Notes under the pieces: generated by a model
What the model saw: only the letters and a program-made list of their open reading frames with translations
Database searches by the model: none
Told to the model about the DNA's origin: nothing
Made by a program: the position numbers and the translations under genes
Shown here: piece by piece, positions 11,761-25,338 of the stretch
How positions within the stretch are numbered: the stretch's first letter is position 1
Layout of the letters: the number at the start of each line of letters is the position of its first letter
Assembly (NCBI GenBank): GCA_036345935.2
Contig: JADWOT020000001.1
Span: 30,757,062-30,821,061, forward strand
DNA length: 64,000 nucleotides
Source of the DNA: Taenia hydatigena
Taxonomy: Eukaryota; Platyhelminthes; Cestoda; Cyclophyllidea; Taeniidae
Direction: 5' to 3'

Positions 11761-14240
11761 ATGGGCTTGTACGTCTGATTCCGCCCCAAAATAAACCATA
11801 GACTTGCATATTCGCCTTCCTTCCTCGCCTTATTTGGGAGGCGTACTTGGCTCTCCATAGAGGAGTGCGATTACAGACAACCCCCACAGGACTTTGAAGA
11901 ACACTTGTTAATCACACCTTGCTACTATGGAAAGAGCACCCAGCTCCCATCCTCTGAGACTCCGGCATCCTCTTCCAATTCACCCAACACCCCTAAGGTT
12001 ACCTTCAAGCAGCCAGTTTTACTGAGGACTAAAGTGAGAAGTGGAATCTAATGTCAACGTCCACCTAGACATGGAAACTTAATCTTCCTTCTTTACTAAC
12101 CAATGTCGTAAAGTGGCGATATGGATTAGTGAGACGTCAGAGACCCCCTCGATATGCCTTTCTGTTCATCCCACGTCTTCCCCTAAAGAGTTCAGATACA
12201 GTCTTTAAGAAGTCACCATTGCCAACTATCGTGTGTATATCACTAATGTCAATTAGTCATTTCCCATTTCGCTTGTACACATTTATTCCTACACCATTCG
12301 GCATCCCTCACTGACTTGCAGATCTGTGCTTCAATTGGCTGGTCAAGTCGATAACAAACTGACTGTGGGGCGTGACTGTGGCTCCGAATTAACCAGCAGC
12401 TACTCACCACCTGCTTCTTTTGCCCATTCAGTAAACTTGTCATGCTCATAACAAGCTTCCAGTCAACCAGCTAGCCACACAGGCAACCAAGTGAGAAAGG
12501 AAGCGAATTTTTAAATTAGCTACAGCACAAATTGCTGACTCGTTGAGTGACAAATCCATCAACTAACCAAATGACCCTCCAACTGACGAATAGTTTTAAA
12601 GAGACTTATCCCTTGGCATGGGCTAATGATTATGATGATTAAATAGCAATAGACAACTTAGATGGACAACGTTCCCTACCAGAGTTCGTTGGGGTTTCAC
12701 ACAACCTGCCATTCCGCCACACAAATTGTTGAGTGCGTAACTGGCTGAAGCGACAAACCAACTGAAAATTCGCCTAACCAACAGCTAGCGACTGTGCTAC
12801 TTTGTCAGTTTTCTCCGGAGTGCGTCGATACCATCAGTGAAATTTGAGAACTGGAGATTTGTTTACCTTACCACCCAATGGTGACGAAGTTGCATGCCAT
12901 GAAATTCCTCATTTTGGCCTATGCTTCCAATGGAGCTGTGGCTTCTTGCAGCCCATGGAATGGCTTGGCATAGAAACGAACCCAATGTAATGCACTGCCT
13001 CCTCTTCTTGTCCCGAGGCGTCCGTCTTGATCACTTGAATCCCTCCGTTAGGCAAGTCTTTCCCAACGAAAACCAAATGTTTTTGAGTTTTAGCTATCGG
13101 TGTTGCATTTTCTGACCAGCTTCCAGTGATATGAAAGTGTCATTCACCTTGTCGACATCCGAGATTGTAGTGCTGAATTGACTGCGGATAGCCGGGTTGC
13201 TGAGAAGTCGACTGCTGCAAATAGTACGACCAGGCACTACCTCAACAACTATTGAAATGTAAAGGTGAAATCCTTCAGAGTTTGTTGAGTTGGATTGAGA
13301 AACCACTGGAGAATTTATTCAACCCGAGGTGATACCCATCTGCGTCTGTGTCTATGCCTATGCTGGCTGGATTTGTCACAGACTTCATTCCAACGACTCC
13401 ATGCGAGGTCTGAAGTCATCGAGTGCGAAAGCATTTGGCTAGTGGGTCCGATGCCAAGGAGTGAAGTGAACTTGAGAGGAGACAAATGTTGTGCATATTG
13501 GCGATTCTAGTGAATTATCCGCATCAATTACTGCTTCCTTTTCCTACTTATTTGATTAATCCTGACCACCTCCTACAGGTTACTATGGCGTCCCTCACAC
13601 ATACTCACCTATCCACCTCCAAAGCACCGTTGCTTATCCCATTCCCCTTTACTCGATGCTTTCCAAAATGAGTAATGAAAATTAGCACTTGAATTGGGCG
13701 AAACTGGACTGAATCATACCACTATGCCAAAGTTAAGGCAAATAAAAGGTAAGAAGCACGAGCAACCAGACATCAAAATAAGGCAAGAAAACCAGTGTCA
13801 AAGTTTATTTAAATTGGCAACAACAATTCCAATGTCATTAAGTTATCAGGTAGCAGCAGTTAACTGATGCGCATCCTCGGTATGTGCAGAAAAGGCTACG
13901 CAGACTATTTCCTCCCTTGATAGCAGCTTCGCAAAGTCACTGAAGCATGAACATTACGGCGATGTGATTGCCTCGTCTGCCGTCGGCAAGAAGACGAGGA
14001 TTTGAAAATGAACTGCGTGCGCAGCAGCTCCCAATAACCCGAGCACGCCAGACTCGAGCAGTTGGATTCTATGAGGCTTTGTGTACTAACTGCTCACACT
14101 CTGCTTGTTCCAAGAGTGTAGAGATCAAGAAGGAGAGACGAACCCGTTGACCTTTGCACGCATTGCGAACAGCTCTTTAAGCAATAGTTTCATTTTATTA
14201 CTTCGAGAATTCGCTTTTAAGTGATGTGATTGATGCCACT
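11760..14240 (+). repeat. segmental duplication block A, copy 2
   Basis: Aligns with 1,570-3,500 and, in its right half, with 16,735-18,200. Landmarks are the pair gagacttatcccttggcatgggct and ggacaacg, the minus-strand LSDVDK frame at 13.1-13.3 kb, and the GARSEVIECE-like plus-strand frame at 13.4 kb that recurs at 17.5 kb and, inverted, at 63.8 kb. Compared with copy 3 it holds a different stretch around 13,680-13,960. Stops and indels differ between copies, so this is not a working gene. Confidence 0.75.
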
Positions 14241-14299
14241 TGGGGCGTTGTCAAAACTGGCATCACAAGGCATTCCTGAAGACGAAACCACGAGAGCTA

Positions 14300-14460
14300 T
14301 TTACTGACAAGCAGTGAGACGGGAAAGATTATTTTACTTGTTTTCTCTTGCCTCTGCTGTGACTAGTGGGTCCCTAAGGCCGCGAAGATTACGGGAACTC
14401 GCTTGGGTCGAAAGGACACCTCTAATGACATCACTCATGCAAGAAGTGTCCGCATCGACA
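14300..14460 (-). repeat. repeat K, copy 2
   Basis: Reverse complement matches 20,525-20,680. In this orientation it reads STQASSRNLRGLRDPLVTAE without a stop, whereas the 20.5 kb copy has stops. Confidence 0.5.
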
Positions 14461-15399
14461 TGAAACGGTGATTGTCACTGGATGCTTGTAAGGACAAAGT
14501 TCATCGAGTCTCAAAACTTATCGAGGCAGCATTCGCAAGGGTGTGTAAAGGTGCGAAGTTCGTCTTTCCCTACTTGGTTCTCATTCACTCAAAACGAGTA
14601 GATTGGATGCAGGTGGGTATCAGTATCCAGAACCAGTGCTGTTGCTTCACCGCCGCTGTTAATGCGATTGGTGCTGTTGCAACACTGCAGAATTCTACGG
14701 CCAGACTGACCGCAGCATCATTAGTGGAGACGGATGTGTAGCCACTCCGTCAGGTCGACACGTTAGCATTATAAGTGCTTGGCCAATTAGTCCTCAGAGT
14801 TCGGCGAGATGCGTCCGACGAGCACGTCTCTGGCTGCCGAATCGTCGTCAGCTGCCTTCAGCAGAGTAAAGTGCTCACTGAACTAGCATCATATCACCGA
14901 TGAAGAATGGTCCCTGTCTACCCTCATCCTAGTCTTTTTGAGGGAATAAAACCTATGCAGAAGATGATTGCAAACGGATGCGCGAATGTAGTCACAGAAA
15001 TTAACAAATTCATTAAAAATGTGTTGCAGACTCAACACCAAAGCTTTTTTGGTGCAATGATGAGCGAGGATCGAGTGTCCCCATTTGTCCCTCCTTTACC
15101 ACCCTTCAGCTCCTAGCCATTTTGTGTGATCGCACGATTCAAAAAAGTGATTCCGATACATCTTGCGCTTCAACCGCTTCTTCTGCACCTGTGGAGCAAT
15201 AAGTAGGCGCAAAAGACTAAAATCACTGAAGATATGAGGGACGGACAATGAGTGAATAAGGCTTCTTAGCCTAATCTTTTTATTGCATTGAAACGAATGC
15301 CAAGTTGGGTGCGGCAATTGCTTAATCTATTGTACACTTTCGCGAATACGTTAGTAAACTGCGGCCATTGCACCCAGTAAATGCGCAAAAAGGAACAGC
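14461..15399. other. no supported gene; contains a V element
   Basis: V element at about 14,780-14,880 (ccaattagtcctcagag, ctggctgccgaatcgtcgtc). Remaining open frames lack splice sites or recognisable protein sequence. Confidence 0.45.
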
Positions 15400-15890
15400 T
15401 TCGCTCTGTCTGGAGGCCGTCCATGTAATCCACCTACTCGCGTCCGGCACGCTCGAGTGTTTGGATGCTGTTTCGCACGCGATTTATTTTCAAATGCTCG
15501 TCTTCTCGTCGACGACAGACGACCGGGGAAGACTTGCCTAACAGAAGGGATCAAGTGACTAAGACAGACGCCTTCAGGCAAGAGGCGTAGATGGTGACAC
15601 ACAATGGATTCATCTCTCTGCCAAGCATTCCATGGCCTAAAATATACCAAAGTTGTGTTGGACATAGGAGTCGAAATGAGGAACTTCATGATCTGGAACT
15701 TCGTCACTATTGAGCGGTGGGTTAACTACATCTCGGGATTTCAGTTAACAGTGGTGGTGTCGGCACACTCCATAGAAAACTGACAAAGTAACACAATTGC
15801 TAGCCGCTGGTCAGGTGGATGATCAGTTGGCTTGCTGGTCCGACTGGACAGGCATTCAATAACTTGCATGACTGAGTGACAGGCTTATAT
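15400..15890 (-). repeat. block A fragment, copy 5, inverted
   Basis: Reverse complement aligns with 2,690-2,990 of copy 1 (tagcaattgtgttactttgtcag, tgacgaagttccagatcatgaa). The minus strand carries a 118-codon frame that is broken in the other copies. Confidence 0.6.
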
Positions 15891-16269
15891 TTACCCATCA
15901 AATTTATTGTAGTGCAAAACAATGCAAGCAATGACATTGCAACGCGACGAGGCCGGCTAATAGGGTTTTAATCCTTCTCAAGCAGCACCTTATCAGCGTC
16001 TGCCAGTGTAGTGACTACTGCATTTTCTTTACCTGTAGTGTCATTTTGACAACGCGGAATATTCATATCATCGTATAGAGATGTGGTCAGTGAGTGGATC
16101 GCACTTGCTTTGGTCGAGCACGCATTGTCAATCCCTCATGGGCAGCCAGGCCTGCCCCTCAATGCGGACGATGGAGAGTGACAAATATTCAGACTTGTAG
16201 TTAATCTTAGGACACGATTGGGCATAGCAGCCAATGAAGTCGACATAGGCGGGAATTACTTCTCCCTAA
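15891..16269. other. nothing recognised
   Basis: No gene or clear repeat match seen. Confidence 0.45.
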
Positions 16270-16520
16270 GTTCACCGAAATTGTTGTGCAGGCAATTACT
16301 CTACAATAAAGTCATGTCGTCATTGCTGTGACAATCGATGAGCCAGCCACATGACACTTCCCACATTTCGGTGACGACAATAATGTCGGACAACGAATGC
16401 GTCGGCGAGACGTCTTTCTGTGCCTACTTGTCATAAAATCAGCCTATCGGACAATTGTACTCGCATAAGTAACCAGATTGTGGCAATTTTATCTCTACCT
16501 CTAATCAATTTTACTGCAAC
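16270..16520 (+). repeat. repeat X, copy 4
   Basis: Shares cgagacgtctttctgtgcctacttgtca with the 11.5 and 27.6 kb copies, and gtcatgtcgtcattgctgtgac with the 55.8 kb copy. Orientation is opposite to copies 1-3. Confidence 0.5.
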
Positions 16521-16734
16521 ATATCATAGGTAGTTTACTAATCCTTTATCTCAGGCTTTCACTTCCTTGCATCGAGTAGTGAGAGAGTGGGCAGGTGGCA
16601 CTCTGCGATGGTGATGTAATGAACGAGGCAAAGTGATGTGTGCTATGCTAGTCCAGAGAGTCCACCTCGCCTTCGCAGACGAATGACGGATGCGTGTTCG
16701 CCGAAAGCTTCTCGTCTAACAGTGCTGACCAACT

Positions 16735-19570
16735 GCTATATCAAATAATCAAATTATCATCTAACTGACAAATAATCCTAAAGAGACTTATTATGATTAT
16801 TAAATAGCAATTGCCACCTTAGATGGACAAAGCTCTCTGCCAGAATTTGAAGGGTTTCATACAGCCTGCCATTCTGTCGCGCAAGTCGCTGAGTGCTTGA
16901 TCGGACAGAGCAGCAAACCAACTGAAAATCCGCCTGACCAACAGTTAGCAATTGTGTTGCTTTGTCAGTGTTCTCCGGAGTGCGTCGATGCCATCAATGA
17001 ACTTTGAGAACTGGAGATTTGTTTACCTTGCCACCCAACCTTGACGAAATTGCATACTATGAATTTCCTCAATTCGACTTATACGTCCAACACAAATGTG
17101 GCCTATTGTAGCCCATGGAATAACTTGGCATAGAGGCGAACTCAATGTAAGCCATTGTCTCCTCTTCTTGTCTCAAGGCGTCCGTCTCAATTACTTGATA
17201 CACTCTGTTAGGCAAGTCTTTTCCAGGGAAGGCCAAATGCTTATGGGATAGAGTTATCAAAGCTGCATTTTCTGATTAGCTTCCAATGATATGAAAGTGT
17301 CATTCGCCTTGTCGACATCCGAGAGTTTAGTGCTGAATTGACTGTGGGTAGCCGGATTGCTGAGAGGTCGACTGCTCTAAATAATACGATCAGGCACTAC
17401 CTCAACAACTATTCAAATGTAGAGACGGATTCCTTCATTCAACCTGAGGTAATCACCTCTCTGTGTCTATGTCTATGCTTATGCTGGCTGGACATCCACC
17501 ATTGTCTGATTTATCACAGACGTCATCCCGACGATTCCATGCGAGGTCTGAAGTCACCGAATGCGAGGGCATTTGGCTAGTAGGAGACAGAAGTGAAGTG
17601 AACTTGTTGCGCATTTTAATGATTCTAGTGGATTATCCGCATTAATTACTATTTCCTTTTTCTACTTATTTGATTAATTTCGACCACCTCTTAGAGGTGA
17701 CTATCGCGTCCCTCACACCTATTCACCTATCCACGTATTGCACTGTTGGTTATCTCATTCCCTTTACCCGATACTTCCCAAGATGGGTAGCGAAAATTAG
17801 CACTTTAAGTGGGCAAAACTTTATGTAATCAAACATCAAAATAAGGGAAGAAAACCAGTATCGAAGTTAATTTAAATTGACAGCAACACCTCGGTATGAC
17901 ATATACGAGAAGACGAGGATTTGAAACTGAACTGCGTGCGCATCAGCTCCTAATCATCCGAGCGTGCCGGACGCGAGCAATTAACTTCTAAGAGACCTTG
18001 TGTACTAACTGCTCACACTCTGCTTGTTCCAAGGGTGAGGAGGTCAAAGAGGGGTGACGAATCTCACAACCTTTAAACGCTTCGCAATGCGCTCTTTAAA
18101 TTAATGCATTCACTTTATTACTTGGAGAATCGGCTTTCAAGTGATGCGGTCGATGTCGGATTTCAATCAGCGATCGTTCAAGTTGCCGTTCGTTAGTCAT
18201 GTCCGTAACAAACCAACTGTTGGGTGTGGCTGTAGCTGTGGGTGATCCAGTTCACCATTTCTCTCATTCGGCAATCGAGTGCGTAGATTATAATGGGAGA
18301 AGGTCAAATGTCAATTAGTCATAGCTCTAGTTGTCAACTAATCAATAAATCATTAACCATGCTACCAACATAGACAGTACCACCAAAATTAAGAACCTCA
18401 GAAGCAGTTGCAAACGCTTACTCCGTTTAAGGTAGGTTTACACTCCACTGATTAACCAGCCATCTAAGAAGAACATGGGCAAAATGATCGTCACATACTC
18501 AAGGTGAGGTGGAGGAAGATGCCGCACACCATCGTTATGCGAATCAGACATTACATTCCTAATATTTACATTTTTTCTAAGCCTTTTCTCTTTCCACGCC
18601 GATGCAATTCAACCTTGCACAAATGACATCTTATTTTAAACAAGTGCGCATTCTTGCACACCTACAACTGTTGACTTGCTGAAAAAGTAGGGAAAAAGAA
18701 GGAGGATTGAGCGTCATTAGAGCTGACTAGGATGTCACCCTGAGTTCAGTGAGAAGGTTGTGTGCTTCGGGCCACAGCAGCCTCTCAATGTCCTTCGATC
18801 GCGGACTACCAACTACAAGAATCCTAAGCGCCACATGCAAGGAATTCGCATTACTCTTTGTGGATTGTGCAAGATTTCACTTGGGTTTGAAAGACAATGA
18901 CATTCAAGCGAGGATCAAACGCATCGGTGTGGAAAGAACAAAGGCTGGCTCGGGAGGCTTAGAGCAGTTGTGGGACACAATACGCTTGAAGCCTCACTAC
19001 CCCACATTGGTGGTTAAAAGCCTGACGTCTCCTCAGCACTGATAAGTGGCCTCAGTGTATGCGTAAAGTAGAGGGAGAAGAGTAAGGAGTCGATGCTGAG
19101 ACTTTTTCGAGAAATAGCTCCACCGCATCACCTCAGCCATATATCTCAAACAGATGGTGATGCCGCATTCGCATCCTGGTTAAGGCTGCTATAACACAAC
19201 CTCTTTACGTAGTCGTGGAGTTCCCTTAGGTCAAGGCAGCACTAACCACTGAGATGTGAAGAGAAGCACAGTTATGCACACCAGCTCGGTCGTCATTGGC
19301 ATCTCTAGCTGCTGCGATGATAGTCGTAAGCACTCGCGTCCATCTGCTAGATTGAACGACTGAATTAACTACTGCATCATTCACTGATAGGGACGGATAT
19401 CCAGTCGCTTCGTCAAATCGGCTTATGCACTTTACATAGGCTTGACTTAGTAGTCCTCAATGGTGAACGAGAAGTGTTTGGCGAACACCATTCTTGCTGC
19501 GGAGCCGTCATCATCTGCCTTCGAGAGAGAAAAGTGCTCTCATAACACTCATCACTCTGCCTCGTTCATC
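16735..19570 (+). repeat. segmental duplication block A, copy 3
   Basis: Begins sharply inside the A unit (tatcaaataatcaaattatcatc, matching 2,508 of copy 1) and runs to the end of the V element. The part from about 18,010 to 19,570 is very close to 3,290-4,830 of copy 1, roughly 95% by eye. That makes it the youngest pairing in the family. Confidence 0.8.
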
Positions 19571-20524
19571 AATCACCAAAGGTGTGTTAAAGTTGAGTCT
19601 GCAATACATTTCGATGGGTTTGTTGGTTTCTGCAATTGGATCTGTACATCCTCCTTCCCTCATTTATTTGCATAGATTTTATTCCCTTAGAAAGAGTAGA
19701 GTGCAATCCGCCAGGAGGTACTTTTAATTGATGTGATGCTGGTTTAGTAGGGACTTTAATTCTTTAAAGGCTGATGACGACAGTTCCGAAGCCAGAGACG
19801 TGTTCTTTGAACGCTTCTTTCTTATCATCGGGGACCACTTAGTCAAGCATGAATAATACAGGTATGGCAACGTAATGAAGTCTCTTCAGAAATGTCAACA
19901 TTATTGAATGATGTGGTGGATAATCTGTATGTTGAAATCGCATGTGCCTGCATCTCTTCCTCCTTGCATCAGCACTAATCACAGAGACAGTGGTGGTTCA
20001 GCAACAGTACCTGTCCCTTCCCGAACGTGTTTAATCCTCCTCATCCCAACTCGTCATCAATGTCTCCAATGATGGAGATTGATACCCACCCTGTTACACA
20101 CCTTTGCAATTATGGCGGTGCGTCGCTGCTAACATTGCAGCAGCATCAAACTTCGTGGGAGCCAACTCTCAGCCAATTAGGATTGAGACTGTTTGCATGT
20201 AGCATCTGCAGTCGTGGTGGACCTCTTGCCATTTTAGCACCAAATGGTGGTCCAATCACTAATCAAGTGACGTTCGCACAACTTGCCTACTTTGGCAGAC
20301 AGGTGTGTGTGCTCGCTAACAAAGTTGTTTGCCTTGGACTCTTCAATTTGTCTGGACTGCTAACGTTTTTCTGCAATATGGGAGCGATTCGTCTTTCAGC
20401 CACTTTGTTCTCCTTGGTTCAAAAGTAGCTTGCAGCCTCGGGAACTTTCAGGCCTGGCTCAAATTCGCTCTTGCAACCATCTAGTGAAATTTAACGTCTT
20501 ATGACGCTGCAATCACTTTTCGCA

Positions 20525-20680
20525 TGAGTGACATCTACAGAGATGTTTCTTCGACCTAAACGAGTCCTTGCAACCGTCATGGTCTTAGGGGTCAACTAGG
20601 GGCAGGATAGACAGAATCGAACAAGCAAGCCGGAATCTTTCGGTCTTTTGTCTGTTGAGAGTCCTGCGTGGCGCTTGTTT
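20525..20680 (+). repeat. repeat K, copy 3
   Basis: See copies at 0.8 and 14.3 kb. It sits inside block E copy 1 and is absent from block E copy 2. Confidence 0.5.
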
Positions 20681-20849
20681 CAACAAATGGCACCAATCAC
20701 AGCACTTGAAAGAGAACACTCCAAATAATGCACCGACGACTCTCTGGTTGGTGTCTGCTCAGGTCGTGGTAAGAAGGGATCCCAAAGCGCGTAGTCAGTT
20801 TGGCGTTCATCTCTCCTCCTTGACCTTCACACCCTTAAAACGAGTAGAG

Positions 20850-21390
20850 TGGGATCAAATAGACCACAAAATCTCCTATTATTCATTCATTCTCTTCCAG
20901 AACGCTCGTGATTCAATCTCAAATCCTTGTCTTCTCGTCGAAGATAGATGAGGCAGCCAAATCGCCGCAACGTTCATGCTTTGATGACGTGGTGATGACG
21001 CTGTTGCAAAGCGAATCAGTCTGCGCAGCCTTCTTCTGCACGTACTGAGTCTTTGCATTTTTTAACTGCTGTCTCAATGCAGTGAAACTGGATCCATTTT
21101 GACAGCATAGGTATTACTGACAATTCAAATTAACTTCGATACTGCTTTCCTTTCCATTTTCTGATTCTTGATTGCTCATGCTCCTTACCCTATAGCTCCT
21201 TTCACTCTGGCATGGTGGTATGTTTAAATAAAGTTTTGGCTACATAAAGTGCTAATTTTATTACCCTTTTTGGGAAGTAGCGGATAAAGGCAAATGGGAT
21301 AAGTGGTAACGCTTTGGATGCGTAGGTGAGTAAGTGTAAAGGAAGCGATAGTCGCCTGTTGGAAGTGGTCGAGATCGATGGAACGAGGAG
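20850..21390 (-). repeat. inverted block A fragment inside block E
   Basis: Reverse complement matches 17,640-18,100 (for example taacttcgatactg against cagtatcgaagttaattt, and gcgatagtcgcctgttggaagtggtcgag against ctcgaccacctc..aggtgactatcgc). Block E copy 2 keeps only a shortened trace at 63,455-63,520. Confidence 0.6.
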
Positions 21391-21779
21391 GAAAATGAGA
21401 GGGTGAGTGGGCCTGAATATAGCCTCCTGAGTACTTTATAGCATCGACCGCATTAGCATCTCTGGATCTGTTGGTTGTGATTGGCGTGTAGCCGCGGGCG
21501 GAATCACCACGACACGAGCAATTCACAATCCCCTTCATTGCAGACTAAAGTGGTTTTGGCTTACGCCGGCGAATTCTTTGGTACGATGCACCCGACTCAG
21601 TTAAACTCCGAACACTACAGCGTGGATGAAAGCTGTTACACTGATGCCTCCCATTTTCACACCACACCCGCGATTGATGCACTGTCACAATGGTGACAGT
21701 GACACGTAAAATTGACTAGTAATGGAGAATGTCGCCTACCTCTATTCAAGCCACTCGTTGCAAGAAAGCGAGGGCTAAT

Positions 21780-22270
21780 AAGGAGGGAATGAATGTCAAA
21801 TTTGTTGCAGCATGTCAGAAAATTGACCACTTAAAGCTTCTACCAAACAACAGAACTCAAAGCGTAATGAAAGCACCAACTTTGCTTTTCCTCACTAAAC
21901 ACAGCCTTTTTGCCAAATTGAAGTTTGCTGACAGCACGAAGAGTAGAAAAGTCCAAAGAAAATCCACATTCCTCACGTCTATCCACCTCAAAATTTCAAG
22001 CTAACAGAACAATCACATTTAATTTTTGTGGCAGCACGCAGAGAATGTTGAGAAAGGTTGCCAAGCAGGAGGAGCAAAGCGCCATCGTCATTTCACCGAA
22101 GGGATCGGTGACCGAATGAAAAGCATCTCGCACTGTCTCCTGAGCCGCCCAAATCGAGAGGTAGGCCTATTCAAATAAATGACTACTGCAATACCTTTGT
22201 CAGCAGTCAGTACCTTCTGCTCAAATTTGCTCTGGGCGAGAATTGGCTGCCACAAAACTTGAACGTGGCC
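21780..22270 (+). repeat. block D fragment, copy 3
   Basis: Matches 29,240-29,680 and 56,780-57,130: cagaaaattgaccacttaaagct, a gaatgttgagaaa stretch and the cagcagtcagtacct end. Only the left part of D is present. Confidence 0.6.
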
Positions 22271-22876
22271 ATTATTCAGCTAGTCCAAAATTCTAAGGTT
22301 GGTGGAGATTACCAAGCTGCCGGTGGACCACAACCTGACGATGAGGCTATGCCTAGCAAGCAAACACAAAATTCATATTTTTATATTTTGCTTTGAGTTT
22401 TTTGGGGATGGCAGCAGCTTTAGTGGTCGACTTACTTTCCTCGTTCATGAAAGTGATGTCGCTTCTCTCCTCTACTCCACTCAATATCCTCCATTGCCCT
22501 TGTAACTAAATGTGATTCGACATCCACTTACATGTCTCAAAAATCACAGCTATGAGTCATGAGCCGTGTTTATTTTTTATTCTTTTGAGCCTGATTTGTT
22601 TCACTCGCATCTGCGAAGTGAAACCAGTGACCAACAGTCACGCCGGTCAAGGGCGGCAGCAGACGAGGGTGTAGTGGGGCAACCACAGCAGAGCACGAAC
22701 TTTACACGCACGCCTGTGCGCGCGCCTGTCTAACAACAGCGTCGAATTGCCTGGTGGAACACTTGGACCATTGTGTTCTCAACGACCCCATCATTATTGG
22801 GGACGGGTATGTAGCCGCTTTGTCAGATCGACACGTTTGCGTTATATATGCCTGACTAATTAAAAGAAAGCGTTCC
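22271..22876. other. no supported gene; V element at right end
   Basis: Unrecognised sequence, then a V element from about 22,850 in which the left edge of block C falls. Confidence 0.45.
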
Positions 22877-25338
22877 ACGAACACGTCTCTGCTTACCAAA
22901 CCGTCGTCATCCACCTTCTTCACCGGTGAAGAATGCTCTTTGTCTGCTCTCACGAAAGATACATATTTTCACACAATACTCTTGAGTATGTTGAATTGGC
23001 ATTTCTCGGTAGCAGTGCCTGCACGTCCCAATGAAAGTAGCCGTAGTGGTACAGTTGTCCGCTTTGTAATTGCTTCCTGATTTGGACATCAATCACATCG
23101 ACATTTGCTCCATTCAGTGGAGCGTCGCCTGGCCTTTTACCGCCTTGTGGTAGCTGGCATGATTTGAAGGTCAAAACAATGAGTCTTGCAACTGTTGAGG
23201 AGCGGATTGTATTCAATCCACAATTTTAATGTTAGTAAGGAAAAATAAACCTTAGTGCATCAGCAGCTCTACACTTTCATACTTATGAACACGAGACGAC
23301 GCGATCTGCTCCGTCTCATTGTTCTCTTTCTCCCTCATTCTCCTTAGTCTCCTTCTCTAGTTTCTACTACTGCATGCAAACCGATGCGACGTCTTCTCGT
23401 CTGCTTCCTCAATTTCCCATTCACCTTGGTAATCCGCCTTCTGCTCAACTTTTCGCATCCTGTCTTTGTTCACTGTAACCATCTGGTCATCGCTGCTGCA
23501 TGCAGTCGAACCATCCACCTGACAAACAGCCCTGATGGGGCTCATCTTCTGGCACTGTAGGAGGTCAGCAGCTATTCCACACTACCCACTTTACCTGGGG
23601 TGCTTAGGCAGACCATCACAACAAATAGTTGATAATGTCCATTGCAATCTAATAGATGGACGTGACTGCGGCTTCTAATTGATAATCGCATTACCTGCTT
23701 TGCTTGGCTATCCAATGAGCATATTAGGCTCTCAACAACCCACTAGCCAGTCAGCCGCCTCGGTGTGATTACTTTGGAGGCGGAAGTGGGTTCGCTCTTC
23801 TCATCCCAATGGATCTCATTCTGCTGGATTGTCTCTCCAAAGCCACTACGAGGACAAAATCTGTGTACATGGTTTTGTAGGCCTTTGACGTTAGCGTAGC
23901 CCCAAACACAGAAACATCGTCGGCATCTATAGCTATAGAAGCCGGATTACTTTAAGTCCTCTTCTTCCACAATTCCACATGAGCCCTTTGGGTGCTAGTG
24001 CGTATGCTTGATTGTGTGACACTATATACTCGAGTGGAAGAGCCCCACCACAACTCGCGAAACTGTGTTTGGTGTCAAACCATAACGACTCGAGACTGTT
24101 ATGATAGGAGTAGAGTGGATCGCCCGTGTCCTACCACCTACGATGACTTACAGATCCTGTGATGCTGATGTGGTCCTCGCTAAAAAGTACCTTAGAGGCT
24201 GTATCCACACCCACTTGCTGTTTCCTCCTCACACTTATTCGACTAATTATCATCGTCCCTTACAGATTTTTAAAGATAGTTTTGCCTATTTTCTGGTCTA
24301 CTTTAGCCCACACACATTCGATTTTCACCTGAGCAACCGAACTCGCTAATCACCCTCCCCCTCACTGTACTAAACGATACCAAAGTAACATGCATGCTCC
24401 TCTGCACTGAACAACGGACCTTTCAACATAGCCTCCGCATAGCATCGGCATCGTGACAAGGCGCCAGCAATTCACATAACAAGTAAAGCCATGGTCTCAA
24501 TTCACACCGTTCCAGTTTGTGCAACTAATGCGCGTGCCTTTAATATACTTCACGAGAACGATTTACTGGCTGATGAGGTCCAGATTCCTCCCACACAACA
24601 CCTCGTAATCGACAGCCAGTGTGATGACTATTGCGTCGCCGTCCACCATGCAGTGTCCTTCAGACAACGCAACTGCCACAGTCTCGAAGAATCAGAGCTG
24701 AATATTCGCTTTGTTTATCGTCACGTGGTATGATTAGCGGGTCTTCTTCGTCCTCCTCTGCGAGTCCACTGTACTGGCTTTGGTTTAGCAGGCGTTGACG
24801 AGCCTCCATAGGCAACCATACACGCCTCTCCTTAAGGCAGGTAAGGAAAGGGAGTGATTTGTAGGCCTTACAGTCCATTTTGGGGCAGTAATGCATGTAG
24901 TAACACATGAAGTGTTGCTTGAGGTTGGACTTGTTGGAGTTGTCTGACATCGATGACTTCTCTGCCATAGAGTCATGCCGTCTTCGCCTCAAAGACTCAT
25001 CAACCGGACACATAGCAATTTAGATGATCCGCGCGACGTCTTTTTGTGCCTGCCAGTCATTCACTCAGCACAGCAGATAAGTGTACTCACTTGTTCACCT
25101 GCAAGTGCAAACCGCCCTCTATTAGAATAGCTGGATAATGGGATAAGGGGTGCAACAAGACCGCCAATTCCCTTGCTCACCTTAGCGCGCTTTATATGGC
25201 ACACGTTGTGTCCCGACTTTATTGAAACCGGAAAGGTACAGGAACACTTAGAAGGTGCTTTAAGTATTGTAGCTCATCAGGAGTAATAATTTTGGCACTG
25301 AGCGATTTCCATCTTTAACAAGTCTAGCTCCTACTCCC
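22877..25338 (+). repeat. tandem duplication block C, copy 1
   Basis: About 2.46 kb aligning end to end with 25,340-27,895 at roughly 92-95% by eye. It starts inside a V element (gaacacgtctctgcttacc) and ends in tctagctcctactccc. The part at 22,985-23,170 matches block B. On the minus strand at 24,660-24,950 a protein-like frame (CYYMHYCPKMDC, WLPMEARQRLLNQSQYSGLA) is shared with copy 2, but a 25-bp gap next to it shifts the upstream frame. No copy is intact. Confidence 0.8.
24900..25150 (+). repeat. repeat X, copy 5 (inside block C)
   Basis: Contains gttggagttgtctgacatcgatgacttctctgcc, read as LELSDIDDFSA, then the cgcgacgtctttttgtgcctgcc block. It lacks 25 bp present in copy 6. Confidence 0.6.

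Larger units (their letters stand above)
19575..21725 (+). repeat. segmental duplication block E, copy 1
   Basis: Aligns with 62,450-63,790 (gcagcatcaaacttcgtgggagccaactctcagcca against gcagcatcacgcttcctgcaagccaactcttagtca, and gatctgttggttgtgatt). It is about 0.8 kb longer than copy 2 because it keeps a K element and most of an inverted A fragment. The plus-strand frame at 20,027-20,428 (133 codons) is disrupted in copy 2. Confidence 0.7.
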
